Shown here: in pieces, positions 1 to 9,629 of the stretch
Layout of the letters: each line of letters opens with the position of its first letter
Position numbering within the stretch: the first letter of the stretch is position 1
Assembly (NCBI GenBank): GCA_013306675.1
Contig: JABLUY010000269.1
Coordinates: forward strand, 1 to 45,770
DNA length: 45,770 nucleotides
Direction of reading: 5' to 3'
From: Thraustochytrium sp. TN22
Lineage: Eukaryota; Sar; Bigyra; Thraustochytrida; Thraustochytriidae
Notes under the pieces: generated by a model
The model's input: only the letters and a program-made list of their open reading frames with translations
The model's database searches: none
Told to the model about the DNA's origin: nothing
Translations under genes and position numbers: made by a program

Positions 1-132
1 CGGCGGCCAGGCGGGCGGGGCGGCGGGCGAGGCCGGCACGCGCGCGCGCGGGTGTGCAGGAGGCGGCAGGCACGGAGGCAGGCGGGCTTGGCAAGCAGCA
101 GGCGCGCGCGCGCGCGCGGGCGGGCAAGCAGG

Positions 133-1095
133 ATGGCGGAGGAGGGGGAGATGGCGCGGCGGCCCACGGCCGACCCGGCGAGGATCATCGAGGTGATGCG
201 CAAGCTGGCGCAGGAGGAGGCGCAGCTGGACGTGGAGCAGCAGCGGCGTAGCAGGTCGCGCACGGCCGCCTCGACGTTGACGTCCTTCGTGACCCTGGCG
301 CGCCGGCAGCGCACCGGGTCCGCGTCCACGTCGGGCGACGGGGACGCCGTGCTGCGCTCCGAGGTCATGAGCAAGCAGGGCGGCAAGGTCAAGAGCTGGC
401 ACCGGCGCTTCTTCGTGCTGCACAAGACGGGCGGCCTGCGCTACTACGCGAACGAGGAGGCCTACGCCCAGGGCATGCAGCCGATGAACCGCATCTTCTT
501 CACAGACATGGCCGACCTCAGCAAAAAGAACGAACCGGCGCAGCGTTTCTCGCGCAACATCATCAAGTGGATAGGCCGCTCGAACATCTTCGCCGTGCAC
601 ACCAACACGAGGACCTACGTCATCTCGGCGCCGTCGCACGAGTCCGCCGAATCGTGGACCAGTATGATCAACGACGCTTGGCTCGAGCACCAACGCCAGC
701 GCCAGCGTCGCGACCGCATCCTCGCCGAGATCTGGCGCGTCGGCAACCATGAGGTCACCAAGCTGGCCCGCGAGCTGCGTCGTGGTGCTGCTGACGACGA
801 AGACGTCGTCGAAAGCATGTTCGATCAAATTCTGGGCTCTTTCGAAAAGCAACTCGTGCATCTGCGCGAGCGCCACACTATGAGCAGAACCTTCGTCGCC
901 TGGCAGGCCTTCGCCAAGTACAAGAAGCTGAACGCGAACAAGGAAGAGGCTGAGGAAGCAGAGGCGAGAGCGGCGGAGCGCCACCGCAGTTTCTGGATCA
1001 ACCCCAGCTTCCTCTTTGGGACCAGCGGAAGCAACCGTAGTTTGGAGTTCACTCCTTCCAAGGACGACGACGACGACGACGACGACGAGGACTGA
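133..1095 (+). CDS. PH-domain protein with acidic tail
   Basis: This is a 320-residue protein with one pleckstrin-homology domain at about residues 75-185. The domain opens with a basic strand (KVKSWHRRFFVLH) followed by GLRYY, and ends in the C-terminal helix that carries the near-invariant Trp (ESWTSMINDAW, W175). The spacing fits the PH fold, which usually binds phosphoinositides or protein partners at membranes. A charged helical stretch follows (about 185-290), and the protein ends in a run of Asp encoded by a GAC repeat. The first ATG in frame is at 133, and a second lies at 151; upstream codons are open but contain no ATG. No catalytic domain is present, so an adaptor role is inferred only. 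The partner and the exact lipid are unknown. Confidence 0.8.
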   Translation: MAEEGEMARRPTADPARIIEVMRKLAQEEAQLDVEQQRRSRSRTAASTLTSFVTLARRQRTGSASTSGDGDAVLRSEVMSKQGGKVKSWHRRFFVLHKTGGLRYYANEEAYAQGMQPMNRIFFTDMADLSKKNEPAQRFSRNIIKWIGRSNIFAVHTNTRTYVISAPSHESAESWTSMINDAWLEHQRQRQRRDRILAEIWRVGNHEVTKLARELRRGAADDEDVVESMFDQILGSFEKQLVHLRERHTMSRTFVAWQAFAKYKKLNANKEEAEEAEARAAERHRSFWINPSFLFGTSGSNRSLEFTPSKDDDDDDDDED

Positions 1096-1902
1096 TGGCC
1101 ACGACTGCTTGGCTGGCTGGCTGGCTGGCCGGCTGGCTGGCTGGCTGGCTCGAGCCCTGAGCCCTGAGTCTGGCCGCGAGCGCGAGCGCGAGCGCGATCC
1201 TGAGCCTATGCCCGAGCCTGAGCTTGAGCTTGAGCGCGACGCAAGACACCTCGACCCGTTTGCTCGTCCGATGCGGCTGGAGCCTGTGTGCGTGTGCAGC
1301 GACCAGCTTTGGTCCTCTCTCTGGCTCGTGCATCCATTCAGTTGGCGATTGTGTATGTGTGTGTGTTTTTTGTTTCCCATTCTGCTTTGCTGTTTTGCGG
1401 GCGTACCATCAGGGCTCTCTGTGTTTGTTTTCTTCATGCCCCCAGCCAACTCTGCCCTAGTCTCCCAGAATCTCCCTTGACGCACATTCGCACGCACCTA
1501 CGCACGCACGCGCATACACACACACTCACACGCACGCATGTATGGATGCATTTGAAATGCATTCTTTCATTCATGCACTCACTCGCTCACCCATCTCTTC
1601 TTGCAGTGCTCCTCGTGATCAAAGATTGTTTTCGAAACTTGCTTGATGCGCGCGACCCTCCCTCACGGCGGGTCCCACGAATACATTAGGCTACAGCAGG
1701 CATTGCACATGAAGCGAGGACAAGCCTGGGCTTGAACCTTTGCTTCTTCGATGGCTCTGACAGGGGCTCCATCGGCCCCGGCCGGGTCGTCCGTCCGTCC
1801 GTGCAACTCCTTCCTTTCTCCCTCGCCCAGTGCCCTGGGACAAGTCGACGACGGCGCGCATGCCGCACGCACGGCTCTAATCCGGTGCGATAGGCAAAGG
1901 CG
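1096..1902. other. Spacer between two convergent genes
   Basis: This stretch lies between the stop codons of two convergent genes and probably holds both 3' untranslated regions. It contains a TGGC tetranucleotide run, a GAGCGC-rich run near 1178-1195, T-rich and TG-rich sequence near 1350-1440, and CA-rich sequence near 1485-1540. I see no convincing gene. Confidence 0.5.
1110..1150. repeat. (TGGC)n microsatellite
   Basis: Tandem TGGC units with one CCGG interruption lie just after the stop codon of the PH-domain gene. Similar GGCA or CAAG tetranucleotide arrays occur beside several other genes in this window. Confidence 0.9.
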
Positions 1903-4900
1903 TCAGTTGAAAAAGTACTTGGAGTTGCGAACCTCGCGCAGGTCGAGGTCGCCAATGATGGGCGGCTCGGGGATCTTGTGGGCCTGCTGAGGGAATCGGA
2001 GCTTGAACTGAAGGTAGAGGTCCTGCAGGAGCTCCTGCGAGTGGAGCTTGATGAACTGGTCGCGGAGCTCCTCGTTCATGGCCTCGACGTCGCCAGCGTG
2101 GGTCCAGTAGGAGTCGTGCACGGCGGTGAAGCAAATGCCCTTCTCGGCGCAGGCGCGCGCGGTCATGAGCATGTGGGTTGAGTCGATGGAGTGCACAAAG
2201 TTGGGCGGAAATGCGGTCTGCTGCTTTTGCTTGTTGACGGCGAGGTCCTCGTGGTACTCGGCGATGACGACCTTCTGCATGAGGGTGCGCACCTGAGAGA
2301 CGTGGCGCGCGCGGTACGGTTGCACGACCGGGAGGCCAAGCGGGGTGACCCACGAAATGGGCTCGCCGGCGTCGGTGGCGACGCGGCCGACAGACTTGAA
2401 CCACTCCTTGATGTCACGCGCCGAGCGGAAGGTGTCACCGATGGCGTCCAGCACGGTCTTGGCCAGGAGGCCGGAGGCCGAAAAGAGCTCGTCGTCGGTC
2501 TCGAAGATGGCGCCATGGTCAGTGTCGCCATTGCGGCGCAGCTCCTTGTTGCGGTCGTTGACGGTTTCGAGCTGGCGCATGATCTGGTCGCGGGCGCCAA
2601 TGTAGGTGACGCCGTAGACCGAGGTCATGACGGTCTGCTTGACGACCTTGCGGGAGATCTGGCCATTGAGCTTCTGCGCGAGGCGCGCGTTGGCGAGCGA
2701 GTCCTCGCCGGTGGCCTTGGAGATGTCCATGATCTTCTCGCGCACGACCTCAGCAACGGCCGTGTAGACGTCACCGGGCTTCTCGCGCGGCACGAGGTTG
2801 ACCTGCTCGCCGCCGCGGCGGTCGCGGCCGAGCGCGGCGTAGTGCTGCAGGCCGTTACAGGAGCCGTCCTGGTGCACGGGCATGCCGGAGAGGAAGTTCT
2901 CCGGGTCGCCGCTGTCGAGGGCCGCCTTGATCTCCATGCAGGTGGCAAGCGCCTGCCAGCAGTTGTCGGAGCCCGAGGCCCAGAGCTTGGGCTCGCGCGG
3001 GCGGTCCGGGTACAGCGGCTCGCGCGCGCAGTCCATGAGCTCGTCCAGGTGCTCGTCGACCCAGGCGACGCGGTCGTCGAAGGAGGCCTTGTCCTGGCCC
3101 ATCTGGTTGGCCAGGTGCACCTTGAGCCAGTACATGCCACGCGGGCCGAGCGGGCGCTTGTCCTTGAAGACCAGCAGCGAACGCGCCAGGTCGTCGCCCA
3201 TGTGGCTCACGGGTGGGATCGGGTAGGCGCGGCCGCGAAAGTCGAGCGAATACGGGAACCAGAACTGCTCGTACTGGCTGACAAAGTTCGCCAGGCTCAT
3301 CTTGCTGCGAAAGTCCATGTTCTTGGACATGTACTCCTGGCGCACGCGCTTGATCTTGAGCAACTCGGCCTGCGTGACGCGCCTGCTGGATTCGTCGTGC
3401 CGGTACCGCTTCTGGTGCGCCAGGAACTTCTCGAGCGAGCGCGCGCGCGCCTCCATCATGCGAAAGCGGTCGTCGTCCGTGGACGGCCGGCCAGTGAAGG
3501 TGATATCCAGCTCCAGCACCTTCTGCGCGACGCGGAAGAGCGGCTCGTTCAGCGTCCACGCGACGTTACCCAGCGCGTTGAGCCCGGCGTAGAGGTCCTC
3601 GCACGACGCCGGGTCCGCCTTGCGCAGCAGCGTGAGCTGCTCCTTGCCGCCCGTCACCACGCGCAGCAGCGGGAAGCGCTGCGTCAAGAAGCCGCCGTTG
3701 AAGGGCGTGGACCAAGGGCGCGGCGGGCACACCATGGGCCGCGTCAGCGGCTGGTGCATCTGCAGAAAGTCGTTGAGGTCCTGCGACTGCAGCATCTTGG
3801 CCACGAGTGCGTGGTGCGCCACCACCATGCCCACGCGCTTCAGCGAGTGCTGCGCGTGCGTGTGGTAAAACGCCGGCACGCGCAGCGGCTTGCCATCCTC
3901 CGCGCGATTGACGGCCGGGTCTGAGACCAGCTGCAGGAGCGCGCAGCGGCAGAGCTTCTCGATGAGCAGGGCGCCCACCTGCGCCGTGGTCTTGGCGTCC
4001 CAGGTCGGATGCCGCACGATCGAGTCCAGCAGCATCTCGAAGCTCGACATGGTGCCCTCGTCGGCCGACACACGCCGCCGCAGCTCGGTCCAGACGTCCA
4101 CCTCGCTAGAGGACTTGATCAGATTCACCTCGTCCAGCACCGCGCGCCCCATGCGCATCGCCAGGCTCGAGAAGACCACGCCCTGCGGCTGCGCCTGCAG
4201 CGCGTGGATCACCTCCTGCATGGCCAGGATGGCCAGCAGGTCCGCCGGCAGCAGCATCAGGTACGCCGCCACGCGCGGCGCCTTGCCGCCAGCCTTGACG
4301 GTCTGCTGCTCGCGCTCGATCTCCTCCGCCAGCGTCTTGAACCACGAGAGGAACTGCTGCTCCATCGACTTGAGGTGCACGTCGTGCACGCGCGGCACGC
4401 CCGCCGCCTCCTCGTCCTCGCCGCTCGCCAGCGTCACCAGCTTCGTCATCGGGTCCACGTACCGCATCGACCCGCGCATCGGCTCGCTCAGGGGCTCCAC
4501 GCGCTCCGGCACGCCGCCCTCCTCGCTCGCGCCCGCCACGGCCGTCAGCAGCGAGGCGCGCGTCTGCAGCGCGCCCTCCACGCGCCGCTCGCGCTCCACG
4601 CGCAGCTGCGCCTCCTCCAGCGCCGCCACGTACGACGGCGTCAGCCGGTTCACCACGTCATCCGGCCTCCCGTGCTGCTGCTGCTGCCGCACCGTCTCCC
4701 TGAACGCCACCGCGGCGGCCGCCGTCTCGCGCGGCTGCAGCCGCACGCGCCGCTGCCGCTCCTCGTCGCCGCTGCTGCCCAGCGCGCGCTCGGCCTCCTC
4801 CGCCGTCACGCGCGCCACGGCTGCGCCCTGCGCCGTGCCATACCACGTGCCCTCCGCCGCGCGCACCGCGCCGCCGGCCAGCCCGCCGCCCGCGCTGCCG

Positions 4901-4977
4901 CGCGCGCGCACGCGCGCTCCCGCGCTCGCCGCGGCCACCCGCGCCGCGGCGCCGCGCGCCGCGGGCCCCAGCATCAT
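1903..4977 (-). CDS. POLRMT: Mitochondrial single-subunit RNA polymerase
   Basis: This is a T7-like single-subunit DNA-directed RNA polymerase of 1024 residues that transcribes mitochondrial DNA. All three palm/fingers motifs are intact. Motif A (HQDGSCNGLQHYAAL) carries the metal-binding Asp at D704. Motif B has K780 and Y788 at the spacing of T7 K631 and Y639 (KQTVMTSVYG). Motif C (HDSYWTHAGD) carries the second catalytic Asp, D955, and PNFVHSIDSTH precedes it. The first ATG codons of the frame encode a leader with many Arg and Ala and no acidic residue (MMLGPAARGAAARVAAASAG), typical of a mitochondrial presequence. The frame stays open upstream of this start but with no ATG close by and only GC-repeat coding. 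The N-terminal extension before the catalytic core (about residues 1-400) is not recognisable. The call is near certain. Targeting to a plastid instead cannot be excluded from the leader alone. Confidence 0.95.
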   Translation of the reverse strand: MMLGPAARGAAARVAAASAGARVRARGSAGGGLAGGAVRAAEGTWYGTAQGAAVARVTAEEAERALGSSGDEERQRRVRLQPRETAAAAVAFRETVRQQQQHGRPDDVVNRLTPSYVAALEEAQLRVERERRVEGALQTRASLLTAVAGASEEGGVPERVEPLSEPMRGSMRYVDPMTKLVTLASGEDEEAAGVPRVHDVHLKSMEQQFLSWFKTLAEEIEREQQTVKAGGKAPRVAAYLMLLPADLLAILAMQEVIHALQAQPQGVVFSSLAMRMGRAVLDEVNLIKSSSEVDVWTELRRRVSADEGTMSSFEMLLDSIVRHPTWDAKTTAQVGALLIEKLCRCALLQLVSDPAVNRAEDGKPLRVPAFYHTHAQHSLKRVGMVVAHHALVAKMLQSQDLNDFLQMHQPLTRPMVCPPRPWSTPFNGGFLTQRFPLLRVVTGGKEQLTLLRKADPASCEDLYAGLNALGNVAWTLNEPLFRVAQKVLELDITFTGRPSTDDDRFRMMEARARSLEKFLAHQKRYRHDESSRRVTQAELLKIKRVRQEYMSKNMDFRSKMSLANFVSQYEQFWFPYSLDFRGRAYPIPPVSHMGDDLARSLLVFKDKRPLGPRGMYWLKVHLANQMGQDKASFDDRVAWVDEHLDELMDCAREPLYPDRPREPKLWASGSDNCWQALATCMEIKAALDSGDPENFLSGMPVHQDGSCNGLQHYAALGRDRRGGEQVNLVPREKPGDVYTAVAEVVREKIMDISKATGEDSLANARLAQKLNGQISRKVVKQTVMTSVYGVTYIGARDQIMRQLETVNDRNKELRRNGDTDHGAIFETDDELFSASGLLAKTVLDAIGDTFRSARDIKEWFKSVGRVATDAGEPISWVTPLGLPVVQPYRARHVSQVRTLMQKVVIAEYHEDLAVNKQKQQTAFPPNFVHSIDSTHMLMTARACAEKGICFTAVHDSYWTHAGDVEAMNEELRDQFIKLHSQELLQDLYLQFKLRFPQQAHKIPEPPIIGDLDLREVRNSKYFFN

Positions 4978-5027
4978 CGCCCCTCTCCTTCGCCCGCGCG
5001 CGCTCGCCGCTGCTGCGCTGCTGCGCG

Positions 5028-5106
5028 CGCTGCGCCGCGCTGCGCCGCGCCGCGCCGCGCTGCGCCGCGCCGCGCTGCGCCGCGCTGCGCCGCGCCGCGC
5101 CGCTCG
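5028..5106. repeat. GC-rich (GCGCCGCGCT)-like tandem repeat
   Basis: Imperfect alternation of TGCGCCGCGC and CGCGC units begins about 50 bases upstream of the RNA polymerase ATG. Similar (GGCGC)n runs lie upstream of the kinase and of both SMC5 genes. Confidence 0.8.
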
Positions 5107-5546
5107 CGCCGCCAGAGGTTTGCTTTCAAAATGTCCGCGCTCGCGCTGGTCTGGCGTTGAGCGCGCGAGCGGGTGGCTCCGCGCCGCCGCGCCGGGGGGC
5201 ACGCGGGGCGTCTTCCGCCGCAACCCATTTTGGTCCCGGCCGCGCCCCCCGCCGCTCGCGGCCGCGCCGCCTTCGCGCTGCGCGCCCTGCCCCCCGCGCC
5301 GCGCGGTCGCTGGGACATTTCCCGGTTCAACCTGCCCTCGATTGGCGTGCCGATGATGGTTGGCGGTCACGGCGACCACGGCGAGGTGGAGCTCGCGGGG
5401 CTCGCGGAGCTCCAGCGAGACGAGGCGCGGCAGCGGGAAGCCTTCAGGTTGCGCCTCCTGGCTATGCGTGGGTGAGGCGCGCAAGCAAGGCTTCATACTG
5501 ACCTGGGAAGAGTTCTCGGTCCACTGCCCTGCCACTGATAGGCCAG

Positions 5547-5554
5547 TGACGTCA
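5547..5554. promoter_or_regulatory. TGACGTCA palindrome (CRE-like site)
   Basis: This is a perfect eight-base TGACGTCA, the core bound by many bZIP factors, in the flanks GGCCAG and GCGAGC. It lies 570 bases upstream of the RNA polymerase ATG. A second perfect copy occurs at 22770. Function is inferred only from the motif. Confidence 0.3.
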
Positions 5555-5685
5555 GCGAGCAAAGCAGAGAGTCTTGAAGAGATCAGTGAAGAGGCCGGAA
5601 AGGTGGTGCTCACTGATGCACGCCACTGGCGACGACGGGAATGCAACACCTTCTTGTGCGAAGAGGAGCGCACCACTGCCGGCGC

Positions 5686-5720
<35 letters not shown>
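5686..5720. repeat. (GGCA)n microsatellite
   Basis: An uninterrupted tetranucleotide run lies about 70 bases beyond the stop codon of the ZIP transporter, outside any gene. Confidence 0.9.
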
Positions 5721-5788
5721 TTCGGTCCGAGTCACACACCCACTCATCATGATTCATAGTCACAGTCAGTCTCTCAAGCAAAATTAGG

Positions 5789-7568
5789 CTAGGCGACGCG
5801 TGCGAGCAGCGTCATAGCGACGGTGCCGACGAGAAAACACATGAACTTGAGGATGCGGTACTCCTCGTCCTCGAACTCCTCGGCGAGGACCTCGACGAGC
5901 GCAATGTAGATGAAGCTCCCGGCGGAGAGGCCGAGCGTGACCACCTCGGTGCCGCCCTCGAGCAGCGCAAAGTGCTCGGCGGTGAGGCCAATGAGGATGC
6001 CGAGGGGAGCGGCGAAATTGTAAGCGATGAGCTCCGCCTTGACGGCGCGCGTGACAGGGTGCTGCGCAGCGGAGATGCCGAGCGCGAGTGACTCAAACAC
6101 CTTGTGGATGAGGACGGCGATAAAGGCGTTCTGCTGCGAGTGCAACTCCTCGATGGAGATGGAGCCGATCGTAAAGCCCACGATGAGCGAGTGCACCGAG
6201 AGCACCATGAACATGATAAAGGTGGCGAAGAACATGTGGCTGTGCTTTTCCGGGTGGTCGTGCAGGCCGGTGCTACCGAGGCTGTGCGTGGTGCCAAAGT
6301 CCATGGCCGCGGTGTCGGCGCCGGCACCAGCGCCGGCGTCGCCGCCCGCCGAGGCGTCCTTGGTCGTGCCGCCAGCGGCCATACTGGGTGCGGGCGCCAG
6401 CGCCTCAGGCGGCATCATCTCGCCGACGCCCGGTTCCGAGCTGGCGGTACGGCCGCCCATCTTGCGGCGGCGCGTCGCCGTTGAGGTCGGCAGCTCCGGC
6501 ATGCCGGCGCGCAGCCAGTTGTGTGCCTCGAGCATGTCCGGCCCGTCTTCCGCCGCCGCGTAGACGAGCGGCGCGTGCGAGAGCGTGCGACCTGGCATGC
6601 TCCCGAGCGACTTGAAGACGTCGAGCCGCCCCTGTAGGCGCAGCGACGCGAGGCCCGGGACCACGCACTTGCTACGGCACGCGTCCGGCCCTGCCAGGAA
6701 GAGCCCCTCTTCGGCGCCCGGCGGCAGGCACACCATGGTCATGGGCCCAGTCTGCAGTCGAGGGTCAACGCTGCCGTAGTGCCCGAAGCTGCGGCTGCGG
6801 TCCATCATGTGGATGGGGGCGGGCGGCGGTGCCAGATGGCTCAAGGCGTGCGCGTGCGGCACCGCACCATATCCGTGGCTGTGTCCGTGGCTGTGGCTGT
6901 GGCTGTGGCTATGGCCGTGACCGGACCGCTTTTTCTCCATCGTCTTCTCCTTCTTCGTCTTCGTCTTCGCCGCGCTGCCGGCGTCCGCGGCCAGGGACGC
7001 CGCGCCATCGCCCGCCTTGAGGGGCGTGCGCTCGTCCGCGGCGGGCCCTTCGTCGTTGCTGGGCTGGAGCCCGCGCGCCGCGTACGTGTCGATGCTTGTG
7101 GGCCCGACCGCAGCCTCACTCCGCTTCTCGCCGGCCCCTGGCTCGATTCGCACGTCGACGCAGTCCTCGTCGAGACACTCCTCGTCTCCGTGGTCGTCCT
7201 CCTCGCAGTCGTCGCGCTTAAGCAAGCCCATGTCATGCAGGAACGTGTAGTGGCTCGTGAAGCAGCTGCCGCTACTAAGCAGCCAAAAGAGGAGGCCGCT
7301 CTTCTCCACGAAGAACGGCACCAGGATGCCCACGAGGCAGTAGCAGATTGGCGTGAAGATGGCCATCTCCAAGACGCCCTTGGGCGAGGTGCTGTCCAGC
7401 GCCGAGCTCTTGAGCGAGACCTTGATGGCGTCGCCCAGAATGTGCGCCATGCCGGCGGCCAGCATCACGCCGCCCGCAAAGGCATTGCCGAGCGAGAGCC
7501 CGACGCTGACGACCTCGCCCAGGCGCGACTCGGATGCTTGCCGCTGCAGCTGCGGCAGCTCCGTCTTT

Positions 7569-7601
<33 letters not shown>

Positions 7602-7711
7602 TGCTTGTGGGCCGCGCGCCGTACCAGCACCGTTGGCAACGCCGTACCCGCCGCGCTCGCCGCCAGCAGCGCCACGGCCTGCAGGCACTTTTCTGTCGTC
7701 ACGTCCACCAT
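5789..7711 (-). CDS. ZIP-family metal transporter (SLC39-like)
   Basis: This 640-residue membrane protein of the ZIP family moves zinc or iron into the cytosol. The two signature helices are present: HSLIVGFTIG (TM4, near residue 507) and HKVFESLALG (TM5, near 536), which supply the His and Glu residues that bind metal. Three hydrophobic segments lie near the N-terminus, and three more follow TM5. The long cytosolic loop between TM3 and TM4 carries a His-Ser-Gly repeat at about residues 265-285, a usual metal sensor or buffer, preceded by an acidic Cys-containing stretch (DDCEEDDHGDEECLDEDC). A run of about 12 Gln follows TM1. The start used is the ATG whose product begins MVDVTTEKCLQAVALL. 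Another in-frame ATG at 8116 would add 135 low-complexity residues and is less likely. The metal specificity is not readable from sequence. Confidence 0.92.
7571..7604. repeat. Coding CTG/CAG run (polyglutamine)
   Basis: A trinucleotide run within the ZIP gene encodes about 12 consecutive Gln just after the first membrane segment. Such runs vary readily in length. Confidence 0.9.
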
Positions 7712-7741
7712 GACGACGCCAGCAGCGGCCGTAGAGCCGTA

Positions 7742-7744
<3 letters not shown>

Positions 7745-7777
<33 letters not shown>

Positions 7778-7779
7778 AC
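7745..7779. repeat. (GCT)n microsatellite
   Basis: A perfect trinucleotide run lies directly upstream of the chosen ZIP start codon. It would encode polyserine if translation began further upstream. Confidence 0.9.
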
Positions 7780-8182
7780 GGCTACGGCTGCTGCACTGCT
7801 GCAGCCGCCGCCGGCCGCCGCCGGCCGCCGCCGCCGCTGCTGCCGCCACCGCTCGCGCGCGCTCTTGGCAAGTCTGCCTGACTGTGGCTCGCGCGTCTCT
7901 TGACGGGAAGCCGAAGCCAAGGCCAGCCAAGCCCGCGCCGCGGGAGAGAGAGAGAGAGGGAGAGAGAGGAGAGAGGAGAGAAGGCTCTGAGGCGGGGGCC
8001 GCCGGGCCCTGGCCACGGCAAGAGGCACGGTGGCAGCCGCCACCGCTGGCCGAGGCGTCCCGGCCAACAAAGCAGTAAGCGCAGTAGAGCGCATCGCAGG
8101 GCAGCGCAAGGCGCATCGCAGCGCAGAGCAAAGCAGAACAGAGCTTCTGCCTCGGTGTCACGGTTGGCAACGCCGCTGCCAG

Positions 8183-8198
8183 TGAGTGGCCGCTCACA
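8183..8198. other. Short inverted repeat downstream of the coiled-coil gene
   Basis: GTGAG and CTCAC flank a six-base loop, 13 bases past the stop codon of the upstream minus-strand gene. It could form a small hairpin in the 3' untranslated RNA. Its role is unknown. Confidence 0.3.
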
Positions 8199-8210
8199 TG
8201 GGTCACTCAC

Positions 8211-9629
8211 TCACTGGTCGTCGCCACTGGAGGCTCCAGATTCGCCAGACTCCTCAAAGAGATCGAGGGACTCACGCTTGCGTGCCGGCGCGCCACCACC
8301 GCCGTTCACGCCGCGCCGCTTGAAGCCGGCGCTGCGCGCCGCGCCGGCGGGCTGCCGCCGGAAGGCCTGCGACGCGGCGCGCGGTGCACGACGCTGAAAG
8401 CAGCCGTGGCCGGTGGCGCTGCTGCTGCGCGCCGACGCAGCCTGCGCCGAGACGCAGCTTGAGGCCGCCAAACGGCGCAGAGGTCGCCGCCGTGCGGTGA
8501 CCTCCATCTCGGCGTCCTCGGCAGCCGCGTCTTGGTCAGAAGCGGTCACGGCAACGCAGGGCTTGGCGTCTTCAAGGAGGACAACCTCGGCAGGCGTCCT
8601 GAGGCCTTGCTCTTGAGGTTGCTCGCGGCGCTGCTCGACGCGCGCCTGTAGCAGCAGCACGGGCTGAGCGTGGGGTAGCTCCTGGCGCTGGTCTCGCTCC
8701 TGGTGTTCATCGACTCGCTCTTGGTGATGATTGACTCGCGCTTGGTGCTCTTCGGCTCGCTCTTGTTGGAGTCGCGCGCGATCCCGTGCACAAGCCCGGG
8801 CACGAGCGTCCGCACGGGTCTGTGCAAGTTCCGCTTCATGGCGCTGCTGCCGGCGCCGGGCCTCGAGCGCGTGGCGCAGACGCAGACGGCGAATGCAGAG
8901 CGCCTTGGCGCGCAAGAGGCCGCGCAGCTGGTCGCGGCGGCGCGCCGTCTCGGCCTGGAGCGCCTCGTGGCGTGCGCGGGCATCCTTGAGCCTGTCGCGC
9001 AGGTCTTGCACGCGCGCGTCGCGGAGAAGCACCTCGCGCTCCTTGGCGCGAGCGCGGCGTGCAGCCTGCTCCGCGGCGCTCTGGGCGTCCTGTGCTGCGC
9101 AGCGCAGCGAGCCCCGCTCGCGGTCCAGGTCTGCGCGGCGTGCGAGGAGATCGCTGCGCCGCCCGCTGGCCACCTCGCGCATCTGCTCCAGATCCTTGAG
9201 CGCCGCGCGCATCCACGCAACGTTGGCGTCGCGGAGTCGGAGCGCCTCTCGCCACGCTGCGACCGTCTCGCGCTCGGTGGCGGCAGCGCGCTTCGCAATG
9301 CAAGCCCGAACGCGGCGCGAGCACAGCGCTTCCCGCTGGGACGCCAGCTCGGCCTCGCACTGTCCCAGCGCCGACGGCTGCGCCGCGCGCTGTGCGTGGA
9401 CCGTCGCAAGCGTCTGCTCCAGGTCGCTGCAGTCCACACTCAGGCTCTCCATGCGCCGCGCCATTTCGTCGCACGCCGACTCGTACCGCTCTGCTGCACG
9501 CCGCGCTTCCACCGCCTGCTCTGTGCGCGTTTCCATCTTGGCGCGGCACGCGCTCATGAGTCGCTGCGCAGGCGCCAAGATGAGCGAGATGGAAAAGCCA
9601 TCGTCAATCTTCGTCGTCGATCGCATCAT
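8211..9629 (-). CDS. Coiled-coil protein of unknown function
   Basis: I do not recognise this 472-residue protein. Residues from about 25 to 330 are rich in Ala, Arg, Glu and Gln with heptad-like spacing (for example LRDRLKDARARHEALQAETA), indicating a long coiled coil. It includes an imperfect repeat of HQERV and HQARV units near the middle. The C-terminal third is basic and disordered and ends in an acidic Ser/Gly tail (FEESGESGASSGDDQ). The start used is the tandem ATG pair at 9629, whose product begins MMRSTTKIDDGFSISLILAP. An in-frame ATG at 9908 would add 93 basic low-complexity residues and cannot be excluded. No transmembrane or enzymatic motif is visible. A structural or scaffold role is a guess from the coiled coil alone. 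Confidence 0.6.
   Translation of the reverse strand: MMRSTTKIDDGFSISLILAPAQRLMSACRAKMETRTEQAVEARRAAERYESACDEMARRMESLSVDCSDLEQTLATVHAQRAAQPSALGQCEAELASQREALCSRRVRACIAKRAAATERETVAAWREALRLRDANVAWMRAALKDLEQMREVASGRRSDLLARRADLDRERGSLRCAAQDAQSAAEQAARRARAKEREVLLRDARVQDLRDRLKDARARHEALQAETARRRDQLRGLLRAKALCIRRLRLRHALEARRRQQRHEAELAQTRADARARACARDRARLQQERAEEHQARVNHHQERVDEHQERDQRQELPHAQPVLLLQARVEQRREQPQEQGLRTPAEVVLLEDAKPCVAVTASDQDAAAEDAEMEVTARRRPLRRLAASSCVSAQAASARSSSATGHGCFQRRAPRAASQAFRRQPAGAARSAGFKRRGVNGGGGAPARKRESLDLFEESGESGASSGDDQ

Larger units (their letters stand above)
4978..5788. other. Upstream region of the RNA polymerase gene
   Basis: This region separates the RNA polymerase start from the ZIP stop; both genes are on the minus strand. 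It contains a GC decamer-like repeat next to the polymerase start, a TGACGTCA site and a GGCA array. No gene is supported here. It should contain the polymerase promoter and the ZIP 3' end. Confidence 0.5.
7712..8210. other. Spacer upstream of the ZIP gene
   Basis: This holds a GCT trinucleotide run, CCG-rich sequence, an AG-rich purine tract near 7944-7985 and a small hairpin near its end. The ZIP frame stays open through most of it, but the encoded residues are low complexity. It is probably the ZIP 5' region and promoter. Confidence 0.5.
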
